DNA of 64,000 nucleotides from Kitasatospora sp. NBC_00458 (GCF_036013975.1 NZ_CP107904.1:2480001-2544000), one strand, 5' to 3'. Shown: positions 34,425 to 49,077, numbered from the stretch's first letter. Numbers and translations: made by a program. Notes: a model not told the origin generated them from the letters alone.

Positions 34425-34464
34425 GGCGCCTGCCCTCAAACTGGTCGGGGAGAGGGCAGGCGCC
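34425..34464. terminator. Terminator between the ArsR gene and gltD
   Basis: A 13-bp perfect stem (34425-34437 with 34452-34464) and a 14-nt loop in the 288-bp gap between convergent genes. I see nothing else in that gap. Confidence 0.7.
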
Positions 34465-34547
34465 AGGGACCGCGGTGGCCCGGCGACTCTGGCGGGATGC
34501 GGCTCGGTGCAACCCGGCGATGCGGCGCCGGGCGGTTCAGGGGTGTG

Positions 34548-36000
34548 TCAGACCACCAGGGGGCGGTCGGTCGGCCGGATCGGGGCGGGCAGCGCGGTCC
34601 TGCCGCCCAGGTACGTGTCCACGGCCGCGGCGGCCGAACGGCCCTCCGCGATGGCCCAGACGATCAGGGACTGGCCGCGCCCGGCGTCGCCGCAGACGTA
34701 CACGCCATCGACGTTGGTGGCGAAACGACCGTCGCGGGCAACATTACCCCGTGCGTCGAGGTCCACGCCCAGCTGCTCGACCAGGCCGTTCTTCACGTCG
34801 GTGCCGGTGAAGCCCATCGCCAGGGTGACCAGCTGCGCCGGGACGGCCCGCTCGCTGCCGGGGACCTGCTCGAACTTCCCGTCCTTGAACTGCACCTCGA
34901 CGAGGTGCAGCTGCTGCACGTTGCCGTCCTCGTCGCCGCTGAAGTGGGTGGTGGAGACGGAGTAGATCCGCTCGCCGCCCTCCTCGTGCGCGGAGGTGAC
35001 CTTGTAGGTCATCGGCATGGTCGGCCAGGGCTGGTTGGCCGGGCGGGCCTCGCTCGGCTGGGGCATGATCTCCAGCTGGGTGACGGAGGCCGCACCCTGC
35101 CGGTGCGCGGTGCCGACGCAGTCGGCGCCGGTGTCGCCGCCGCCGATGACGACGACGTGCTTGCCCTTGGCGCTGATCGGGGCCTCGACGAAGTCGCCCT
35201 CCTGCACCTTGTTGGCCAGCGGCAGGTACTCCATGGCCTGGTGGATGCCCTTGAGCTCGCGCCCGGGCACCGGCAGGTCGCGGGCGGTGGTCGCGCCGGC
35301 GGCGATCACGACGGCGTCGAACCGCTCGCGCAGCTGCTGCCCGGTGATGTCCTCGCCCACGTGCACGCCGGTGCGGAACCGGGTGCCCTCCGCCCGCATC
35401 TGCTCGATGCGGCGGTTGATGTGGCGCTTCTCCATCTTGAACTCGGGGATGCCGTAGCGCAGCAGGCCGCCGATCCGGTCGGCCCGCTCGTACACGACGA
35501 CGGTGTGCCCGGCCCGGGTGAGCTGCTGGGCGACGGCGAGGCCGGCCGGCCCGGAGCCGACCACGGCGACCGTCTTGCCGGAGAGCCGCTCGGGGACCTG
35601 CGGGGTGACGCCGCCCCGGTCCCACGCCTTGTCGATGATGGTGACCTCGACGTTCTTGATGGTCACCGCGTCCTGGTTGATGCCGAGCACGCAGGCCGAC
35701 TCGCACGGGGCCGGGCAGAGGCGGCCGGTGAACTCCGGGAAGTTGTTGGTCGCGTGCAGGCGCTCGATGGCACCGGTCCAGTCGTCCCGGTAGGCGAGGT
35801 CGTTCCACTCGGGGATGAGGTTCCCGAGCGGGCAGCCGTTGTGGCAGAACGGGATGCCGCAGTCCATGCAGCGGCCGGCCTGCTTGGTGATGATCGGCAG
35901 CAGACTGCGCTCGACGTAGACCTCGTTCCAGTCCCGCAGACGGACGTCCACGGGACGGCGCTCGGCCAGCTGCTTGGGCGTGGTCAGGAAGCCCTTGGGG

Positions 36001-36008
<8 letters not shown>
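34548..36008 (-). CDS. gltD: Glutamate synthase small subunit
   Basis: 486 residues from ATG 36008. The N-terminal cysteine clusters for the 4Fe-4S centres are present ([14 protein letters not shown] and CPAPCESAC), followed by the FAD site [17 protein letters not shown] (about 147), [15 protein letters not shown], the NADPH site [13 protein letters not shown] and the C-terminal FAD motif [19 protein letters not shown]. The beta subunit takes electrons from NADPH and passes them to the large subunit, where glutamine and 2-oxoglutarate form two glutamates. It overlaps the gltB stop by 8 nt, so the subunits are cotranslated. Confidence 0.96.
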
Positions 36009-40617
<4,609 letters not shown>

Positions 40618-41045
40618 CGGCTCTCCCGTCGTCGTCTTTCGAAGCTGGTGCAGTAGGGACGACGTTGGCCCTGATGCGATTTCATGCAAGTTACATGATG
40701 CCCAAGATCCCGGGAAGCGGAATATCGCGTCCACATCGCGGACAGATCCGCAGGTCAAGGGTGCAATGAGAGGACGTGCAGCAGTGCGCGTCCCGACGAT
40801 TGTGCCCGGCGTTCGGCGGCCCGAAACAGGGGCGAAACCCGTACGCCACAGAAGCCGATCATGGATGCCTGCGATTCCATTCCCGGAGCTGACCCCGGGA
40901 TGCGAATCCGTGGCCATCAGGCCCGAATGGTGAGACTAGGTAAGGCCGCACCGAGTGCCCATGTGCGGAACGTCACGCAGTCGGCCGCATAATCATGCAG
41001 ACTTCCGTACCATCCTACGCCGCGTGCCGATCCGACGGGCCGGAT
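40618..41045. promoter_or_regulatory. gltB upstream region
   Basis: No gene is supported in the 522 bp between gltB and the VIT gene. The gltB-proximal part holds the GlnR-like box; on the minus strand a -35-like TTGACC lies at about 40750-40756 without a clear -10. The region is AT-richer than its surroundings between about 40670 and 41010, so it is probably promoter DNA with a long leader. The VIT-proximal end is a tandem repeat described separately. Confidence 0.4.
40679..40694 (-). promoter_or_regulatory. GlnR-like binding box upstream of gltB
   Basis: On the minus strand GTAAC-TTGCAT-GAAAT matches the streptomycete GlnR pattern gTnAc-N6-GaAAc in 9 of 10 half-site positions. It lies 62-77 bp before the gltB start. 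Only one a/b pair is seen. GlnR is the global nitrogen regulator of actinobacteria; the assignment is by pattern only. Confidence 0.6.
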
Positions 41046-41142
41046 CCGGAGAAGAGGATCCGAGGCCGGAGAGGAGGGCCCGGGGCCGGAGAGGAGGGCC
41101 CGGGGCCGGCGGAGAACACCCGAGGCCGGCGGAGAGGCCCTA
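41046..41142. repeat. Five tandem 20-bp repeats abutting the VIT gene stop
   Basis: Units begin at 41046, 41066, 41086, 41106 and 41126, each starting CCGG(A/C). Units 2 and 3 are identical; the others diverge mainly in the middle. The last unit runs into the stop codon of the VIT gene (41140-41142). Confidence 0.8.
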
Positions 41143-41877
41143 GCCGACCTGCGCGCCGATCAGCCACCCCAGCAGGTACGTCACCCCGGCCGCCGCCCCA
41201 CCCAGCACCAGCTGCCGCAGCCCGCTGAACCACCAGCTGCGCGCCGTCACCCGCGACACCACCGCCCCGCAGGCGAACAGTCCCGCCGCCGAGAGCAGCA
41301 GGGCCGGCAGCAGCGAGGTCGCACCCAGCAGGTAGGGCAGCAGCGGCAGCAGCGCGCCGACCGCGAAGCAGACGAACGAGGACCCGGCCGCCACCCACGG
41401 CGAGGGCAGGTCGTCCGGGTCGACGCCGAGCTCCTCCCGGGCGTGTATCTCCAGCGTCCGGTCCGGGTCGACGGAGAGCTGCCGGGCCACCTCGCGGGCC
41501 AGCGCCGGGTCGACCCCGCGCTCGACGTACAGCTGCGCCAGCTCGGCCAGCTCGCCGTGCGGGTTGCGGCGCAGCTCCAGCCGCTCCGCCTCGATCTCGG
41601 CCTGCACCAGCTCCCGCTGGGAGGCGACCGAGGTGTACTCCCCCGCCGCCATCGAGCAGGCGCCGGCCGCCAGCCCGGCCAGGCCGGTGAGCACCACCGT
41701 GCCGCTGGAGACGGCGCCGCCGACGACACCGGTCATCAGGGCGACGTTGGAGACCAGCCCGTCCATCGCACCGAACACGGCCGGCCGCAGCCAGCCGCCG
41801 TTCACGTCGCGGTGGTGCCCCGCGGCGGGGATGCGGGGGTGGTGCCCGGCCTCGGGGTCGAGGGTGGTCGCGCTCAC
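41140..41877 (-). CDS. VIT-family iron/manganese transporter
   Basis: 245 residues from GTG 41877. It has the CCC1/VIT1 pattern: a first membrane helix with the conserved MDGLVSNVALMTGVVGG, the second with SMAAGEYTSVASQRE, a cytoplasmic metal-binding loop rich in Glu (VQAEIEAERLELRRNPHGEL), and three further helices. In eukaryotes the family moves Fe2+ or Mn2+ into vacuoles; in bacteria it probably exports excess metal. His residues in the N-terminal tail (EAGHHPRIPAAGHHRD) may help bind metal. No iron-box operator is visible upstream. It stands between gltB and lgt as an independent unit. Confidence 0.88.
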   Translation of the reverse strand: MSATTLDPEAGHHPRIPAAGHHRDVNGGWLRPAVFGAMDGLVSNVALMTGVVGGAVSSGTVVLTGLAGLAAGACSMAAGEYTSVASQRELVQAEIEAERLELRRNPHGELAELAQLYVERGVDPALAREVARQLSVDPDRTLEIHAREELGVDPDDLPSPWVAAGSSFVCFAVGALLPLLPYLLGATSLLPALLLSAAGLFACGAVVSRVTARSWWFSGLRQLVLGGAAAGVTYLLGWLIGAQVG

Positions 41878-41987
41878 GGTCGTCCGGCCTCCATTCGCTC
41901 ACACACGATCGTCGGATCGCCTTGCGGACCGACCGTAGCCCTTCCGAGCTGCGCACTTCCAGCAAAGCAAGGCTGTCCGAACAACGC

Positions 41988-42026
41988 TCCGGCCGCCCTC
42001 CGCAAGCGGTGCGGAGGGCGGCCGGA
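41988..42026 (-). terminator. Terminator after lgt
   Basis: A 16-bp perfect stem (41988-42003 with 42011-42026) and 7-nt loop, 19 bp past the lgt stop. The VIT promoter must lie between here and 41877. Confidence 0.8.
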
Positions 42027-42044
42027 ATGAACGGGCGTCGCAGG

Positions 42045-43031
42045 TCAGGCGGGGTTCTTGGCGTCCTTCCCCAGCCGGTCGAGCTTGTCGAGCCTCTCGG
42101 CGAGGCGGTCGGCGGGGCCGCCGCCCTTGCCGCCGGACGCCGTGCCAGGCCCCTCGGCCGCGTCCGCGGACTCCGCCGCGGCCGTCGCGGCCGCCGAGTC
42201 GGGCGCCTTCGGGTCGATGCTCGCCGGGTCCTCCCGGCCGGGCCGGGTCCTCCCGACGACCACGAAGTAGGCGACGGCGCCGAGGAAGACCGCGATCGCC
42301 ACCCAGTCGTTGAGCCGCAGGCCCAGGATCATGTGCGCGTCGTCGATCCGCAGCCACTCGACCCAGAACCGGCCCACCGTGTACGCGGCCACGTACAGCG
42401 CGAAGGCCCGGCCGTGGCCGAGGCTGAACCGGCGGTCCGCCCAGATCACCAGTGCCGCGACCCCGACGCACCAGAGCGACTCGTAGAGGAAGGTCGGGTG
42501 GTAGATCCCGGTGACGGTCTCACCGGTGGGCAGCGTCCGCTTGATCTCCAGGCCCCACGGCAGCGTGGTCTCGCGGCCGTACAGCTCCTGGTTGAACCAG
42601 TTGCCCCAGCGCCCGAGCGCCTGGGCCAGCGCGATGCCGGGCGCGATCGCGTCGGCGTAGGCGGGCAGCGGCACGCCCCGGCGGCGGGCTCCGATCCAGG
42701 CGCCGACCGCGCCGAGCGCGATCGCGCCCCAGATCCCGAGGCCGCCCTCCCAGATCTTGAAGGCGTTCCAGGGGTTCTTACCCTCGCCGAAGTACAGCTG
42801 GTGGTCGGTGATCACGTGGTAGAGCCGGCCGCCGACCAGGCCGAACGGCACAGCCCAGACGGCGATGTCGCCGACCGTGTGCTTGCCACCACCGCGGGCG
42901 ACCCAGCGCTTGCTGCCGAGCCAGACGGCCACGACGACACCGAGGATGATGCAGAAGGCGTAGGCGCGCAGCGGGACGGGTCCGATTTCCAGGACGCCCC
43001 GCGACGGGCTGGGAATGTAGGCGATATCCAT
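42045..43031 (-). CDS. lgt: Prolipoprotein diacylglyceryl transferase
   Basis: 328 residues from ATG 43031. Seven-helix membrane enzyme with the Lgt signature GRWGNWFNQELYG (about 140-152), the essential WEGGLGIWG loop, HPTFLYESLW and the C-terminal VEWLRIDD. It transfers diacylglycerol from phosphatidylglycerol to the lipobox Cys of prelipoproteins, such as the LivK-type and VWA lipoproteins of this window. The last 65 residues are an Ala/Gly-rich charged tail (GPGTASGGKGGG) not found in enterobacterial Lgt but common in actinomycetes. The location between the trp genes and gltB is conserved in streptomycetes. Confidence 0.96.
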   Translation of the reverse strand: MDIAYIPSPSRGVLEIGPVPLRAYAFCIILGVVVAVWLGSKRWVARGGGKHTVGDIAVWAVPFGLVGGRLYHVITDHQLYFGEGKNPWNAFKIWEGGLGIWGAIALGAVGAWIGARRRGVPLPAYADAIAPGIALAQALGRWGNWFNQELYGRETTLPWGLEIKRTLPTGETVTGIYHPTFLYESLWCVGVAALVIWADRRFSLGHGRAFALYVAAYTVGRFWVEWLRIDDAHMILGLRLNDWVAIAVFLGAVAYFVVVGRTRPGREDPASIDPKAPDSAAATAAAESADAAEGPGTASGGKGGGPADRLAERLDKLDRLGKDAKNPA

Positions 43032-43102
43032 GGCAGCTCCGACGCTACAGGGTCCGCGGCCTCCGCCGGACACCCCGAGGGTCACAGATCGGCGCACAGC
43101 AC

Positions 43103-43138
43103 GCCGCCGCCCCCTCCGGACGGGGAGGAGGCGGCGGG
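43103..43138 (-). terminator. Imperfect hairpin after the DsbA-like gene
   Basis: A run of CCGCCGCC pairs with GGCGGCGG around a GGAC loop with mismatches, 16 bp beyond the stop codon of the DsbA-like gene. Confidence 0.45.
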
Positions 43139-43153
43139 ATCCGCGCGGTGGGG

Positions 43154-43981
43154 TCAGCCCGCGGTCGGGGTGGCGGTGGGAGCCGGCGCGCTCGCGGTGC
43201 CCGGCTGCTTGCCCTGGTTGGCGGCGTCCACCCACTTGGTGAGGTTGGCCGGGGTGATCTCCTCGTTGCCGGACTTGGGGTAGATCGGCTGCCCGTTGAG
43301 CAGCACCGTCGGCGTGGACTTGTAGCTGGACTTGTCGAAGTCCTGCTGGACCGCCGACACCCATCCGCCGTACTTGTTGTCGTTGACGCAGGCCTCGAAC
43401 TCCGGCGTGTCGAGCCCGGGCACCTGCTTGGCCAGCTCGATCAGCGTGGAGGTCTTGCCGAAGGCGTCGTCGGTCTCCTGCGGCTGGTTGCGGTAGAGCA
43501 CGTCGTGGTAGGCGCGGAACTTCCCGGCGTCCTGGGCGCAGCCGAGGGCGTTGGCCCCGTACTTGGAGCCCTTGCCGCCCACCGCCCGGTCGATGAACGA
43601 GACGATGTGGTAGTTCCCGACGATCTTGCCCTGGTCCTCCAGCTGGTCGATGGTCTCGGCGAACTCCTTCTCGAAGATCGCGCAGGCCGGGCAGCGCGGG
43701 TCCTCGTAGACGGTGAGCGTGGACGGCGCGTCGGGCGCGCCGACCGGGATGACCAGGTTCTTGTCGCCGATGGTGCCGGCCGGGGCCGCGGTGGGGGTCT
43801 CGGGCTTGGACCGTTCGTTCTGCACCACCACGCCGGTGACCACGGCGGCGGCGATCACCGCGAGCGCGACCCCGCCGACGATCAGCTTCTTCTTGCGCCG
43901 GCCGCGGGCCTCGTCCTCCGCGCGTTCCGCCAGCATCCGCTCGCGGGCGGTGCGCTTGCCTTCTCGGTTCTTCTCGCTCAT
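43154..43981 (-). CDS. Membrane-anchored DsbA-like thioredoxin-fold protein
   Basis: 275 residues from ATG 43981. A basic cytoplasmic segment (about 1-32) is followed by one membrane helix (LIVGGVALAVIAAAVVTGVVV, 33-53) and an extracytoplasmic thioredoxin-fold domain with active site CPAC (Cys97, Cys100), an alpha-helical insertion, and the cis-Pro loop STPTVLLNG. Such proteins form or shuffle disulfides in exported proteins. The gene just upstream encodes a DoxX/MauE-like membrane protein with its own cysteines, a plausible electron-transfer partner; 25 bp separate MauE stop from this start, so they are cotranscribed. A Thr/Ala/Pro tail ends the protein. Confidence 0.88.
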   Translation of the reverse strand: MSEKNREGKRTARERMLAERAEDEARGRRKKKLIVGGVALAVIAAAVVTGVVVQNERSKPETPTAAPAGTIGDKNLVIPVGAPDAPSTLTVYEDPRCPACAIFEKEFAETIDQLEDQGKIVGNYHIVSFIDRAVGGKGSKYGANALGCAQDAGKFRAYHDVLYRNQPQETDDAFGKTSTLIELAKQVPGLDTPEFEACVNDNKYGGWVSAVQQDFDKSSYKSTPTVLLNGQPIYPKSGNEEITPANLTKWVDAANQGKQPGTASAPAPTATPTAG

Positions 43982-44045
43982 CAGCCTTGGGCATTCCAGG
44001 TTCGGGGGCGGGGGTGCGGTGGGACGGGCCCGGTCGGCGCGCTGC

Positions 44046-44507
44046 TCAGCTCGCGAGCCAGCCGTCCACCGAGAACTTGGTGCGGGGACGCCAGACCAGC
44101 CACCCGGCCAGCAGCAGGAACCCGGTGTCGCGCAGGATCTCCTGGAGGTACTCGGTCTGCGAGGCGTCCACCGCCCCGCCGCCGCCGAAGCAGCCGCAGT
44201 CGATGGAGATGCCGCGCGCCCACGCGGAGGCGATCCCGCCGATGAAGGCGAGCAGGAGCACCGCGGAGACCGCCGCGACCAGCCGCGTGGCAAGGCCGAT
44301 GACCAGCAGCAGCGCGAGCGCCAGCTCCAGGAAGGGCAGCGCGTGGCCGACCGGCTTGACCAGGGCCTCGGGCAGGATCTCGTACGCGCGCACCGCCTGC
44401 GCGGCCTCGGCCGGGTCGGCGACCTTGGCCAGCCCGGCCCAGCCCCACACCACGGCGAGGCCCAGTCGGGCGGCCGTGCCGATCCACTCCGTCACCGGCC
44501 CGGCCAT
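44046..44507 (-). CDS. MauE/DoxX-family membrane protein
   Basis: 153 residues from ATG 44507, chosen for its GAGGGGG ribosome-binding site; an in-frame GTG at 44537 would add 10 residues. Four membrane helices with the DoxX-like start (AVVWGWAGLAKVADPAEAA) and a DCGCFGGG motif (about 108-115), the cysteine pair characteristic of MauE. MauE proteins are needed to make disulfides in methylamine dehydrogenase; stand-alone homologues in actinomycetes probably pass electrons between quinones and thioredoxin-like proteins. The DsbA-like gene downstream supports this. Confidence 0.85.
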   Translation of the reverse strand: MAGPVTEWIGTAARLGLAVVWGWAGLAKVADPAEAAQAVRAYEILPEALVKPVGHALPFLELALALLLVIGLATRLVAAVSAVLLLAFIGGIASAWARGISIDCGCFGGGGAVDASQTEYLQEILRDTGFLLLAGWLVWRPRTKFSVDGWLAS

Positions 44508-44660
44508 CCGGACAACCCCCTCGGGAAACACCGTCACGTCCTGATGAACCGTAACCAGTGACGCCGGGTTCCTCCATATTCAGGAGTTAAGCCGAAAGAG
44601 TGAATGTTTGTGATGCTCTGTCCGATTGCACCCCGGTGCGCGTTCGGATCCGCCCCGCCC

Positions 44661-44933
44661 CTAGCGGGCGCCCGGGTCGCAGCCCGGCGGCCGCCCGAGG
44701 TCGTAGCGGCCGTCGTCGAGGAGGTCCCGCCGCCCCTCCCGGTCCGAGCGGGTGGCCCGTACCGCCGCCTCCATCCGGGCCGCCTCGGCGCAGACGTAGG
44801 CGTCCCGCTCGGCCCGCTCCACACCCCGTTTGGCCAGCGCCGGACCGACCACGCCCTGGGCTCCGAGGGCGGCGCCCAGGACCAGGGCGGCCGCGGCCGC
44901 CCGCAGCAGTACGGCTCGCTGGAGACCTGGCAC
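44661..44933 (-). CDS. Small hypothetical exported or membrane protein
   Basis: About 90 residues if started at GTG 44933 (AAGGGG upstream); the frame is open to 45044. A hydrophobic segment near the N-terminus (AVLLRAAAAALVLGAALGAQG) is followed by a charged region (KRGVERAERDAYVCAEAARMEAAV) and an Arg/Asp-rich tail. It looks like a single-pass protein or one with a signal peptide; no family recognised. A competing frame on the same strand (44587-44997) is Gly/Arg-rich and less likely. Confidence 0.5.
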   Translation of the reverse strand: MPGLQRAVLLRAAAAALVLGAALGAQGVVGPALAKRGVERAERDAYVCAEAARMEAAVRATRSDREGRRDLLDDGRYDLGRPPGCDPGAR

Positions 44934-45078
44934 CGGCCGACCCCTTCCGCTCGCTCCGCACCACCGGGGCACGTCGTTCGTGCACTCGTCCCTCCACTCA
45001 ACGCCGGTCAACCCCCGTTGATGCGTGTACCCGGCGCTGTTCACCCGTTCGGGTCGCCCCCCGGCGTGTCCGGGAACG

Positions 45079-45122
45079 CCGACGGCCCGCCGCCCCGGTG
45101 GAACGGGGCGGCGGGCCGTCGG
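45079..45122 (-). terminator. Terminator after trpA
   Basis: An 18-bp perfect stem (45079-45096 with 45105-45122) and 8-nt loop, 10 bp past the trpA stop. It ends the trpCMBA transcript. Confidence 0.85.
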
Positions 45123-45131
45123 TACCGCGGG

Positions 45132-45943
45132 TCAGCGCCGGCGGACGCCCTCCGCCAGCTCGCCGGCCAGGGCGCGCACGGCGGCCAGGGCGGCCTGCTC
45201 GTCCCCGTCGGCGTCCAGGATCCGCTGCACGAAGGCCGAGCCGACGATCACGCCGTCCGCGAACGAGGCCACCTGCGCGGCCTGCTCACCGGTCGACACG
45301 CCGAGGCCGACGCAGACCGGCAGGTCGATGGTGGCCCTGGTCCGGGCGACCAGGTCCTCGGCCAGGTCGCCGACCTGCGCCCGGCTGCCGGTCACGCCCA
45401 TCACCGCGGCCGCGTACACGAAGCCGCTGCCGGCCGCCGTGACCTCGGCCAGCCGCTTGTCCTGGCTGCTCGGCGCGACCACGAACACGGTGTCCAGACC
45501 GTGCTCCTCGGCCGCCTTGCGCCACTCCCCGGACTCCTCCACCGGGAGGTCCGGCAGGATGCAGCCGACCCCGCCGGCCGCGGCCAGGTCGGCGGCGAAC
45601 CGGGCCGCCCCGTACCGGTCGACCGGGTTCCAGTAGGTCATGACCAGCACCGCGGCCTCCGGGTGCGCGGAGGCCACCTCCTGCACGGTCCGCAGCACGT
45701 CCTTGATCCGGACGCCGCCGCGCAGCGCGATGTCGTCGGCGGTCTGGATGGTCGGGCCGTCCAGCACCGGGTCGGAGTGCGGCAGGCCGATCTCGACGAC
45801 GTCGCAGCCGCCCTCGATCAGCGCCCTGGTCGCCCGCACGCCGCCGTCCACCGTCGGGAAGCCGGCCGGCAGGTAGCCGACCAGCGCCGCGCGGCCCTCC
45901 GCCTTGGCGGCGGCCAGGATGCCACTGAGCTTCGAAGCCATGG

Positions 45944-45947
<4 letters not shown>
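45132..45947 (-). CDS. trpA: Tryptophan synthase alpha chain
   Basis: 271 residues from GTG 45947, which overlaps the trpB stop (GTGA); ATG 45941 two codons later is an alternative. TIM-barrel enzyme with catalytic Glu in [16 protein letters not shown] (about 52) and catalytic Asp in [10 protein letters not shown]; the GVTGSR loop and the phosphate-binding [13 protein letters not shown] are present. It cleaves indole-3-glycerol phosphate to indole and glyceraldehyde 3-phosphate and channels indole to TrpB. Last gene of the cluster. Confidence 0.96.
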
Positions 45948-47203
<1,256 letters not shown>

Positions 47204-47258
47204 GGTGAAGTCCTTCGGGAACTCGGGAAGATGACGACAGGAACGTCGGAACGGCCGG

Positions 47259-47408
47259 TCAGCCGTGCGTCCCGCGCCATCGCCGTCCCGGCACCTGCCC
47301 GGGCTCGCAGCCGATGACGTACCGCACCCGCCTGCCCAGCACCCGGCGTGCGGGCGCGCGGCAGCCGCGCGGGCGGCAGCCGGGGGCGAGACGGGTGGCG
47401 ATCTTCAT
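47259..47408 (-). CDS. trpM: TrpM-type small tryptophan-pathway modulator
   Basis: 49 residues from ATG 47408, 10 nt after the trpC stop; an in-frame GTG at 47450 would give 63 residues and overlap trpC. The protein is very basic and carries a compact motif with [13 protein letters not shown] and [17 protein letters not shown]. From memory, S. coelicolor has a small ORF, trpM, at this position between trpC and trpB, reported to modulate tryptophan synthesis and development; position, size and composition agree. No catalytic domain is present. The three Cys and Arg clusters could bind nucleic acid or a protein partner, but this is inference. Confidence 0.75.
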   Translation of the reverse strand: MKIATRLAPGCRPRGCRAPARRVLGRRVRYVIGCEPGQVPGRRWRGTHG

Positions 47409-47418
47409 GGCGTCGGTG

Positions 47419-48225
47419 TCAGTCCTTGTGCCGGATCGCGGGGTGGGCACCGGCCGCGACCAGGTCGGCCACGGCGGCGCGCGGGTCCTTGCCGGTCACC
47501 AGGGACTCGCCGACCAGCACCGCGTCGGCGCCCAGGTTGGCGTAGGAGATCACGTCCAGCGGGCCGCGCACACCGGACTCGGCGACCTTGACGACGCCGT
47601 CCGGGATGGCGTGGACGACGTTGCCGAAGGTGTTGCGGTCCACCTCAAGGGTCTTGAGGTTGCGGGCGTTGACGCCGATGATCCGGGCGCCGGCGTCCAC
47701 CGCGCGGGCGATCTCCTCCTCGTCGTGCACCTCGACCAGCGGGGTGAGGCCGATCGACTCGGCGCGCTCGATCAGCGACACCAGGGCCGGCTGGTCGAGG
47801 GCCGCGACGATCAGCAGCGCGAGGTCGGCGCCGTGGGCGCGGGCCTCCCAGAGCTGGTACGCGGTGACGATGAAGTCCTTGCGGAGCACCGGGGTGTCGA
47901 CCGCGGCGCGGACGGCGTCCAGGTCGGCGAGCGAGCCGCCGAAGCGGCGCTGCTCGGTCAGCACACTGATCGCGGCGGCGCCGCCGGCGGCGTAGTCGGC
48001 GGCCAGCGCGGCCGGGTCGGCGATCGCGGCCAGGGCGCCCTTGGACGGGCTGGAGCGCTTGACCTCGCAGATCACCCGTACGCCGTCGCCCTTGAGCGCG
48101 GCCACGCCGTCCTTGGCGTCCGGGGCCTTGGCGGCGAGCTCCTTGAGCTCGTCCAGCGTCACTCGGGCCTGCCGCTCGGCGAGGTCCTCGCGGACCCCTT
48201 CGATGATCGAGTCGAGCACACTCAC
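47419..48225 (-). CDS. trpC: Indole-3-glycerol phosphate synthase
   Basis: 268 residues from GTG 48225 with GGGGGCG upstream; the 270 upstream codons in the same frame are not coding. TIM barrel with catalytic Lys and Glu in [11 protein letters not shown] (about 53-62), LRKDFIV with the second Lys (about 115), and [12 protein letters not shown] and AESGV toward the C-terminus. It closes 1-(2-carboxyphenylamino)-1-deoxyribulose 5-phosphate to indole-3-glycerol phosphate. It is the first gene of the trpCMBA unit; a CTAG-containing dyad 19 bp upstream is a candidate regulatory site. Confidence 0.96.
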   Translation of the reverse strand: MSVLDSIIEGVREDLAERQARVTLDELKELAAKAPDAKDGVAALKGDGVRVICEVKRSSPSKGALAAIADPAALAADYAAGGAAAISVLTEQRRFGGSLADLDAVRAAVDTPVLRKDFIVTAYQLWEARAHGADLALLIVAALDQPALVSLIERAESIGLTPLVEVHDEEEIARAVDAGARIIGVNARNLKTLEVDRNTFGNVVHAIPDGVVKVAESGVRGPLDVISYANLGADAVLVGESLVTGKDPRAAVADLVAAGAHPAIRHKD

Positions 48226-48243
48226 GCAAGCGCCCCCATCATG

Positions 48244-48261
48244 TCTGCTAGTTCTGCTAGC
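48244..48261 (-). promoter_or_regulatory. CTAG-containing dyad/direct repeat in the trpC leader
   Basis: TCTGCTAG occurs twice (48244-48251 and 48253-48260, period 9), and the overlap creates the inverted repeat GCTAG-TTCTG-CTAGC (48247-48261). CTAG is rare in high-GC actinomycete DNA, so two copies beside a trp start codon stand out. Confidence 0.45.
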
Positions 48262-48539
48262 GAGGAGCCGGACGGCCAGTGGGCCTCCGGCCCTTCGATG
48301 GTATCGGCAAGGGGGGGCGCCCAGCGCATCCGCCCGGCGCGCGTCTCGCGGAGCGGACGCCCCCCGGGCCCCTCCGAGCTGCGGTTTCACGCGTCCTCCA
48401 CCCCTCCGGCGACGCTCCCGACGGACGGCCGGGACGGCGACCGGACCCACGACCGGACCCATGCCCGGGACCGCGACCGGCACCGCCGCCGGACCGGTCG
48501 GCCGACCGGGCCACGACGGCGCCCCGCCCCTGCGGACGC
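48262..48539. other. Intergenic region between trpC and the DUF2752 gene
   Basis: No gene is supported. Apart from the dyad next to trpC, it consists of GC-rich low-complexity DNA with an irregular repeat of ACCGG-type units (about 48435-48520), which may fold into terminators for the upstream DUF2752 gene. Confidence 0.35.
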
Positions 48540-48995
48540 TCAGACCAGCGGCGGGGCGAGCCCGGCGCCGATCGGCAGGTTGCGCACCACCGTGAAGACC
48601 AGCACCAACAGCCCCACCAGAACCCACCGCCGCGCCCCGAGCGCGAGCCGGGGCACCGGCGCACCGCGCACCGCGCACCAGAGCCACCGCAGCCAGAGCA
48701 CCGCCAGCACGGCGAAGAGCAGCACCGCCACCGCGTTGTCGTGCAGCGCGCCGCTCAGGTCCCCGTGGGTCAGCGCGTGGACGCAGCGGAGCCCGCCGCA
48801 GCCGGGGCACCACCAGCCGGTGGCCGCCAGGAACGGGCAGTCCGGGTAGTGCCCGGGAGAGTTCGGGTCGACCGCGGCGATGTACCCGGTGGGGACGGCC
48901 ACCGCGACCAGGGCGGTCAGCGGCGGCAGCAGCCGGCGCGGCGCGGACGACCGGGCGGAGGCTGCGGAGGCGGTGGGAGCGGCGTTCACGCCCAT
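48540..48995 (-). CDS. DUF2752 membrane protein
   Basis: 151 residues from ATG 48995. It has two to three membrane helices and the DUF2752 signature [18 protein letters not shown] (about 53-70), with Cys residues in CPGCG, followed by [14 protein letters not shown]. The function is unknown; the cysteines face the outer membrane surface in predicted topology and could be redox active or bind metal. It lies in the trp gene run of this window, which, from memory, is a common location in actinomycetes. Confidence 0.85.
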   Translation of the reverse strand: MGVNAAPTASAASARSSAPRRLLPPLTALVAVAVPTGYIAAVDPNSPGHYPDCPFLAATGWWCPGCGGLRCVHALTHGDLSGALHDNAVAVLLFAVLAVLWLRWLWCAVRGAPVPRLALGARRWVLVGLLVLVFTVVRNLPIGAGLAPPLV

Positions 48996-49032
48996 GATTG
49001 TGCCCGCCCGGGCGGGCTGCCGGGAGAAACGA

Positions 49033-49057
49033 AACGGCGGGCATGGCGCCCGCCGTT
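49033..49057 (-). terminator. Terminator after the HGxxPAAW gene
   Basis: A 10-bp perfect stem, AACGGCGGGC (49033-49042) with its complement (49048-49057), and 5-nt loop, 21 bp past the stop. Confidence 0.65.
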
Positions 49058-49077
49058 CACGCAGTACCGGGAAGACC

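Noticed and set aside
40618..41045. Possible glutamine or other riboswitch before gltB
   Set aside because: No recognisable aptamer fold was found; the GlnR-like box explains regulation more simply.
44587..44997. 136-codon minus-strand frame competing with the small membrane protein at 44661-44933
   Set aside because: Gly/Arg-rich translation without a hydrophobic segment; the other frame has a clear signal-like helix and ribosome-binding site.
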